DNA of 64,000 nucleotides from Bdellovibrionales bacterium (lineage in GTDB: Bacteria > Bdellovibrionota > Bdellovibrionia > Bdellovibrionales > UBA1609). This document shows positions 59,717 to 64,000 of this stretch, piece after piece. The stretch is from NCBI GenBank assembly GCA_019695175.1, contig JAIBAM010000010.1:1-64000 (forward strand). The letters run 5' to 3'. Within the stretch, counting starts at the first letter, position 1. Each line of letters starts with the position of its first letter. A model generated the notes under the pieces. That model ran no database searches and was not told where the DNA came from. It worked only from the letters and a program-made list of their open reading frames with translations. The translations under genes and the position numbers were made by a program.

Positions 59717-60241
59717 ATGAGTCAGAAACGATACACTCTAACTACTAACAAATATCTCTTGGACCCCGAGGTGGAGAGGTTAGAAGTTATAATTGAGTCC
59801 TTTATGCACAAAGATCCCCGCAACTGTTTGTTGCTCACCCTTGCATTACAGACCGGTGCCAGAGCTCAAGAAATACTAAACCTTAAAGCTGAGGATTTAA
59901 ATGATTACGAAGAGAGTCTTTTTATAAGAGGACTTAAAGGAAGCAATGATAGAGAGCTCCCACTTCGCTCCTATTTGTATAAATTAGTAAGGACTCATCT
60001 TCCTGCATCAGGCCCTCTGTTTACAATTTCCTATCAAAGACTTTATCAAGTTTGGCAGCTCTATCGGCCGGTCCAGAAGAAATTTCACTCACTAAGGCAC
60101 ACTTTTGCCATTAGACTTTATCAAAAAACCAAAGATATACGACTGGTGCAAGTGGCGCTAGGCCATAGAAACATCACTAACACCATGGTCTATGCGGAAT
60201 ATTTATACAGTCAAAAAGAGCTCCGAAAATTAATCCTATAA
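59717..60241 (+). CDS. Tyrosine recombinase, catalytic domain only
   Basis: The 174-aa protein is a minimal tyrosine recombinase. The catalytic residues are all present: R49 in TGARAQEIL, K74 in GLKGSNDREL, H124 and R127 in HSLRHTF, H150 in LGHRNI and the nucleophile Y159 in MVYAEY. The N-terminal core-binding (SAM-like) domain of XerC/D is absent. It resembles the small orphan integrases found in integrative elements and in single-gene inversion systems. The 57-bp palindrome upstream is a plausible substrate. No integrated element, second recombinase or cassette array is visible nearby. Confidence 0.87.
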   Translation: MSQKRYTLTTNKYLLDPEVERLEVIIESFMHKDPRNCLLLTLALQTGARAQEILNLKAEDLNDYEESLFIRGLKGSNDRELPLRSYLYKLVRTHLPASGPLFTISYQRLYQVWQLYRPVQKKFHSLRHTFAIRLYQKTKDIRLVQVALGHRNITNTMVYAEYLYSQKELRKLIL

Positions 60242-60428
60242 CTCGGGATTTGTGAAGACACAGTCATCGATCCAACTTTAAATTTTTATTTTTATGGAAG
60301 TTTACCTTAACCAAAAAATAAGACCTTGGCCTAGAGCTCATATAAATGATTTTTAATTACCTTTTGCTTAAAAAAAACTGATGTTAAAGTTCAGTTGGGT
60401 CATTGGTTTTTTACGATGGGAGGGTAAA

Positions 60429-61163
60429 TTGAAGTTTTTTTTTCTTATAAGTGGGCTCCTAAATTGGTCTCAAAATATTGGGGCATTGCCATCAAGTTCC
60501 ATAAGCCCAGAAAATTTAATAAAAAAAGTAGATGAACATCGAGGCCTAACCACATCCCATTCTGTAACAGTGAAAATAATAGTAAATGACAACGGTGATA
60601 AGGAATTAAGTGGTTATAAGGTTTACGTTAAAGACTATCAAACTTCACTCGTGGAGCAAATTGAACCCAAAAAAAATAGTGACCGAAAAATACTGATGAA
60701 GGGTTTTGATATGTGGCTTTTTACTGCAACGACGAAAAGGCCGACACGGATTAGTTTAGAGCAAAAACTCTCTGGCGATGTTGCCAATGGAGACATTGCT
60801 CGAGCCCAGTATGCCAAGGACTATGATATTAAAATTCTTGGTGAAGAGTCCTTACAAAATCAAAAAGTTTGGAAGCTTGAGTTAAATGCTACCAATACAA
60901 AAGCCACTTATAACAAAATCCATTTATGGGTGAATCTGAAAAACTATCAACCTGTTGAGGCCGTTTACTTTGCTTTATCTGGAAAACCACTAAAAAAAGC
61001 GAAGTATTTAGATTTTAAAAAAATTAATGGATTGGAGCGATGTACGAAGATGGAAATTTATGACTATGTTCAAAAAAACAAGTTCTCCACATTGATTTAT
61101 ACAAATCATAAAATTGAGAAATTTGAAGACAGTAAATTTAACAAGGACCACATGGAGTTTTAA
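60429..61163 (+). CDS. Outer-membrane lipoprotein-sorting-like protein (LolA-related fold)
   Basis: The 244-aa exported protein belongs to the outer-membrane lipoprotein-sorting (LolA/LppX-fold) group: LIKKVDEHRGLTTSHSVTVK, FDMWLFTATTKRPTRISLEQ (the typical MWL-x-F-P patch), IARAQYAKDYDIKILGEE and LWVNLKNYQPVEAVYFALSG. A TTG start at 60429, four bases after GGGAGGG, gives a clean signal peptide (LKFFFLISGLLNW); the ATG at 60381 adds 16 residues. It precedes an ABC ATPase/permease pair by six bases. In this combination it probably receives lipids or lipoproteins extracted by the transporter. Confidence 0.82.
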   Translation: MKFFFLISGLLNWSQNIGALPSSSISPENLIKKVDEHRGLTTSHSVTVKIIVNDNGDKELSGYKVYVKDYQTSLVEQIEPKKNSDRKILMKGFDMWLFTATTKRPTRISLEQKLSGDVANGDIARAQYAKDYDIKILGEESLQNQKVWKLELNATNTKATYNKIHLWVNLKNYQPVEAVYFALSGKPLKKAKYLDFKKINGLERCTKMEIYDYVQKNKFSTLIYTNHKIEKFEDSKFNKDHMEF

Positions 61164-61169
61164 ACTTTA

Positions 61170-61862
61170 ATGAGCCTCATTGAACTAAAAAACGTATCAA
61201 AGTTATTTTCACTGGGAGATTTTAGTTTTCAAGCTTTAAATCAGATTCATCTTTCTATTTTTCCGCAAGAATTTGTGGGTATTATGGGGAAATCAGGATC
61301 AGGGAAAACAACTTTACTTAACTTGATCGGGGGCATTGATCGGCCCTCTCAAGGTGAAATTTGGATTCGAGGTCAAAATACAGCTCGACTCAACGATTAC
61401 CAACTCTCCCGTTTCCGTGCTCATGAGTTAGGATTTGTTTTTCAAACTTATAACTTAATGCCCGTACTGACGACTGTGGAAAATGTAGAGTATCCGCTCA
61501 TTTTACTTAATAAATCTCGTAAAGAACGTAGAGAAAAGGCCCTGCAAAGTTTGGCCAAAGTGGGTCTTGAAAAGTATGCCCACCATCTCCCTGCCCAGCT
61601 TAGTGGAGGACAACGTCAGCGCGTCGCTATTGCACGTGCCATTGTAAAAGACCCCCTAGTAATTTTAGCTGATGAACCCACAGCCAACCTGGACAGTACA
61701 ACAGGGGCTGAGGTTTTTAATTTATTATATAATTTGCGCCAAGAACTCAAAACTACTGTGATTTATTGCTCCCATGATCCTGAGTTATTAAAAAAAACCA
61801 GTCGTCTTATACTTATTCAAGATGGAAAATTGAGTGAAACAACAACTCTTCCACAATTTTAG
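61170..61862 (+). CDS. ABC transporter ATP-binding protein (LolD/MacB-like)
   Basis: A 230-aa ATPase of the MacB/LolD/FtsE class: Walker A GKSGSGKTTLLN, Q-loop FVFQTYNLMPVLT, signature LSGGQRQRVAIARAI, Walker B LVILADEPTANLD and the H-loop histidine in YCSHDPE. It powers the adjacent FtsX-type permease. The gene follows the LolA-like gene by six bases and precedes the permease by nine, so the three form an operon. The substrate is likely an outer-membrane-bound lipid or lipoprotein. Confidence 0.95.
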   Translation: MSLIELKNVSKLFSLGDFSFQALNQIHLSIFPQEFVGIMGKSGSGKTTLLNLIGGIDRPSQGEIWIRGQNTARLNDYQLSRFRAHELGFVFQTYNLMPVLTTVENVEYPLILLNKSRKERREKALQSLAKVGLEKYAHHLPAQLSGGQRQRVAIARAIVKDPLVILADEPTANLDSTTGAEVFNLLYNLRQELKTTVIYCSHDPELLKKTSRLILIQDGKLSETTTLPQF

Positions 61863-61871
61863 AGCTTTAAA

Positions 61872-63089
61872 ATGAAAATTAAAGTGGCTTTGCGCAATTT
61901 ATTACGACATAAGTTAAGAACCTTTTTAAGTTTACTAATGATTGTGGGATCTGTAAGCTCCATCATTATTTTCAGAGGATTTTCAGAATATATTCTCTGG
62001 GCTATTCACCTTATTTCTGCGGACAGCCAGTATGGTCATATCCAAGTGGCGACTCATCTTTACTGGGAAGCCAAAGGTGAATCGAGAAAAAAAATTCTTT
62101 TGAGTCGAGATGAAAAATTGAATCAAATTTTAAGAGAATTTCCAGAGGTTAAATCCATCTCGGGTCGACTCTCGGGATATGGATTGTTGAGCAATGGCAA
62201 TTACTCTATTTCCGTTAAAGCGGTGGGATTTGATCCGCAGGGTGAATCTAAGATGACCAAGTATATGAAATTCCCCCAAGGAGAAGTTTTTAAAACACCC
62301 ACAGAAACTTCAATTATTATTGGAAGTGGCTTACAAAAAAAGCTGTCAGTACAGCCTGGTCAGGATGTGACTTTAGTTGTATCAACCATGGACGGTGGAG
62401 TGAATGCTTTTGACCTTAATGTGGTGGGAATTTTCAGTTTGGGTTTGGATGAAATTGATCAACAATTGGTGTTTTTGCCATTGCAAATTGCACAAAAACT
62501 TTTTGATACCGAAAAGGTAGATCAACTCATCTTAACTACTAACGACTTTAACTTTGCAGATAAGCTTGCTAGTACAATCAATTATAAATTGGACTCTAAT
62601 AATATGGGGTTGAGGGCAAAGGGTTGGTGGACTCTGGCAGACAATGCACGAAAAATTGAGAATTTTTATAGGTCTCAAAATATAATGATTGAATCTATAT
62701 TAATCACACTTATGTTTTTAGGTATTATGAATACGGTGGGAATGTCGGTCTTTGAAAGAACAGGGGAAATTGGAACTCTGAGAGCTCTTGGAGTTACTCA
62801 GTTCCAAATTGTTAAACTATTTTTATTTGAAGGATTTTGTTTAGCTTTGCTCGGAATTATTGTTGGTTTTGGGGTGGGCTCCCTAGGGGCTTATTTAATT
62901 AATCAAGCCAAGATTGTTATTGAAATGCCTGGAGCTTCAACTCCCCTATCCATCCAAATCCATTATGTGTGGAGTTCCTACATAATAGCGGGTGTTATCT
63001 GTATGATCACAACACTTGCAGCCTCTGTCGTTCCCTCATTTCGCGCCGCCAAATTATCTATCGTGGAAGCGCTTAGGGCAAACGTATAA
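61872..63089 (+). CDS. FtsX-family ABC permease (LolC/LolE/MacB-like)
   Basis: The 405-aa protein has four membrane helices: one N-terminal (LRTFLSLLMIVGSVSSIIIF) then a ~240-residue periplasmic MacB-type domain (SADSQYGHIQVATHLYWEAK; IIGSGLQKKLSVQPGQDVTL), then three C-terminal helices with TLRALGVTQFQIVKLFLFEG and the terminal RAAKLSIVEALRAN, the hallmark of FtsX/MacB/LolE permeases. It works with the ATPase directly upstream. The single half-size permease implies a homodimer. It resembles LolE more than the tripartite MacB, but no lolC partner is seen. Confidence 0.92.
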   Translation: MKIKVALRNLLRHKLRTFLSLLMIVGSVSSIIIFRGFSEYILWAIHLISADSQYGHIQVATHLYWEAKGESRKKILLSRDEKLNQILREFPEVKSISGRLSGYGLLSNGNYSISVKAVGFDPQGESKMTKYMKFPQGEVFKTPTETSIIIGSGLQKKLSVQPGQDVTLVVSTMDGGVNAFDLNVVGIFSLGLDEIDQQLVFLPLQIAQKLFDTEKVDQLILTTNDFNFADKLASTINYKLDSNNMGLRAKGWWTLADNARKIENFYRSQNIMIESILITLMFLGIMNTVGMSVFERTGEIGTLRALGVTQFQIVKLFLFEGFCLALLGIIVGFGVGSLGAYLINQAKIVIEMPGASTPLSIQIHYVWSSYIIAGVICMITTLAASVVPSFRAAKLSIVEALRANV

Positions 63090-63118
63090 AGACTTACTGT
63101 TCTTAAAAAAGGAGATCT

Positions 63119-63841
63119 TCACTTTTTTAATAAGACTGTATTGGCAACAGTTTGAATGACAGCATTTAAATCCATACTGCTGGCATCTATTACAAGAGAA
63201 TCTTCAGGAATAACAAGTGGAGCGACTTTTCTTTCGCTATCTTGAGCATCGCGAGCCTTTTGTGCCGCTTTAATCAGATCTGGACTGGAACCTTCCTCTA
63301 GGGCTCGTCGTTCCGCACGCTGAGAACTTGACGCTGTCAAATATATTTTAACTTGCGCCTTTGGAAAAATAACCGAACCACAATCCCTACCCTCGGCTAC
63401 AAGTCCGGAACCCGCTTGGGCACAATCTCTTTGGGCTTGAAGTAAATGAGCCCTCACAGATTCAATAAGACTTACTTTACTCGCCCACTCCCCTACCTCT
63501 TCACGATAAATAAAATTTGTTATATCCTTTCCTTGAAAAACAACTCGGGTATTTTCTGGATCCATTTGAACTTTCCAAAGAGAACTTTGGCATAGTCGAA
63601 TGAGCTTATCTTCGATAAGAGGGTTTATCTTTTCACTGAATTCTGATTCAAAATCAATTTGTAACAACTTTGCAACATAGGCTAATCCTCTATAAAAAGC
63701 CCCTGTTGAAATCCAATTCCAACCAAACTTTTTTGCCACACCTCTTGCTACCGAGGTTTTCCCTGACGCAGAAGGACCATCAATTGTTACAATGAAGGGA
63801 ACTTTTTGATTTTTCATAGAGGAATGACTTGAGTTATTCAC
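63119..63841 (-). CDS. cmk: Cytidylate kinase
   Basis: Cmk phosphorylates CMP/dCMP. The P-loop GPSASGKTSVARGVAKKF is near the N-terminus, STGAFYRGLAYVA binds the monophosphate, VAEGRDCGSVIFPKAQVKIY and RAERRALE are the family's R-G-R-D and lid segments, and VIDASSMDLNAVI ends it. The start is GTG 63841 with AAGGAG nine bases ahead; an internal ATG at 63817 is also possible. The 240-aa length is normal. It follows the aminotransferase whose end lies just upstream, consistent with the aro/cmk clusters of many bacteria. Confidence 0.95.
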   Translation of the reverse strand: MNNSSHSSMKNQKVPFIVTIDGPSASGKTSVARGVAKKFGWNWISTGAFYRGLAYVAKLLQIDFESEFSEKINPLIEDKLIRLCQSSLWKVQMDPENTRVVFQGKDITNFIYREEVGEWASKVSLIESVRAHLLQAQRDCAQAGSGLVAEGRDCGSVIFPKAQVKIYLTASSSQRAERRALEEGSSPDLIKAAQKARDAQDSERKVAPLVIPEDSLVIDASSMDLNAVIQTVANTVLLKK

Positions 63842-63889
63842 TGTATTGTTCTCCTTCTTTGGAAAAAATTTCTGACTTCTTAATAGGAT

Positions 63890-64000
63890 CTATAATGTAG
63901 GAACTTCAGATAAGGCGGCACCCAAAGCCTCAATTCCTAATTTATTCTCTTCCGGAAGTCCCACGCTAAAACGTAAATGTGACATTAAATCATAGTTAGT
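63890..64000 (-). CDS. Class I/II aminotransferase, C-terminal end (HisC-like), cut by window edge
   Basis: The minus strand from the window edge reads NYDLMSHLRFSVGLPEENKL then GIEALGAALSEVPTL and TAG at 63890. LRxSVGLPEEN is the conserved C-terminal motif of histidinol-phosphate/aromatic aminotransferases (HisC-type). Only the last ~36 residues are inside the window. It ends 48 bases before cmk. In related genomes an aromatic-biosynthesis aminotransferase next to cmk is common, so the substrate may be an aromatic oxoacid rather than imidazole-acetol phosphate. Confidence 0.75.
   Translation of the reverse strand, partial: TNYDLMSHLRFSVGLPEENKLGIEALGAALSEVPTL

Noticed and set aside
59717-60241. 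Tyrosine recombinase as XerC/XerD or an integron integrase
   Set aside because: It lacks the N-terminal core-binding domain and the integron-specific insertion, and no attC array or dif-like 28-mer is visible.

Overview
The window reads as chromosomal DNA of an AT-rich, Gram-negative, aerobic, surface-motile bacterium of the Bdellovibrionota/Oligoflexia type (Bdellovibrio-like). This placement is inferred. It rests on a co-linear gliding-motility locus of Myxococcus Agl/Glt type (TolQ/TolR-like motor, AgmX/PglI-type TonB-like protein, two large TPR proteins, outer-membrane barrel, CglB-like VWA lipoprotein), on an ornithine-lipid gene pair, a DUF1800/DUF1501 pair, a membrane pyrophosphatase, several exported murein-type peptidases, and many lipoprotein and secreted-protein genes. 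No 16S or marker tree could be run.

Layout. 1-1.9 kb is accessory debris around an intact MazEF toxin-antitoxin module: a 59-codon XRE-like ORF, a Doc toxin remnant and a serine-recombinase C-terminus relic. 2-5.6 kb holds housekeeping genes (M48 peptidase lipoprotein, RNase HI with a C-terminal hybrid-binding-like domain, CDF metal exporter, lipB). 5.7-7.4 kb is a second decayed island starting at a tRNA-Val(GAC): a recombinase relic that reads into the tRNA, a 22-bp perfect inverted repeat, IS110 and HEPN remnants, and a (CCTTAAA)n array. 7.4-24 kb is mostly metabolic and envelope genes: VOC protein, folE, 2-oxoacid:ferredoxin oxidoreductase, a caspase-like exported protein, an M14 peptidase, ornithine-lipid synthesis (olsB/olsA-like), DUF1800/DUF1501, MsrBA and proton pyrophosphatase.

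24.4-35 kb is the gliding locus on the minus strand. 35.7-45.5 kb contains sufE, a MepA-like endopeptidase, a lone zinc-free-type rpsN, a PhoD-like phosphatase, a decayed IS200 element, an XRE regulator with its operator, an FMN reductase and rlmE. 45.7-48.6 kb encodes a PilZ protein overlapping a gene for an unusual membrane protein (PqqD-like domain, M50-like core without its metal motif, two cyclic-nucleotide-binding domains). 48.7-58.7 kb has an MpaA-like peptidase, cytidine deaminase, a large exported protein of unknown function, a bamB/YfgM-like operon behind a leucine-type dehydrogenase, and a glycine-rich lipoprotein. 58.8-64 kb has a membrane-tailed HTH protein, a 57-bp near-perfect palindrome upstream of a catalytic-domain-only tyrosine recombinase, a LolA-like/LolCDE-like export operon, cmk and the end of an aminotransferase gene.

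The most promising less-described items are the 59.4-kb palindrome with its mini-recombinase, the PilZ/PqqD-M50-CNB signalling pair, the caspase-like exported protein with a G tract between its ribosome-binding site and start codon, the orphan structured RNA/terminator at 35.5 kb, and the gliding locus as a whole. All calls are from reading sequence and motifs; no database search was run.
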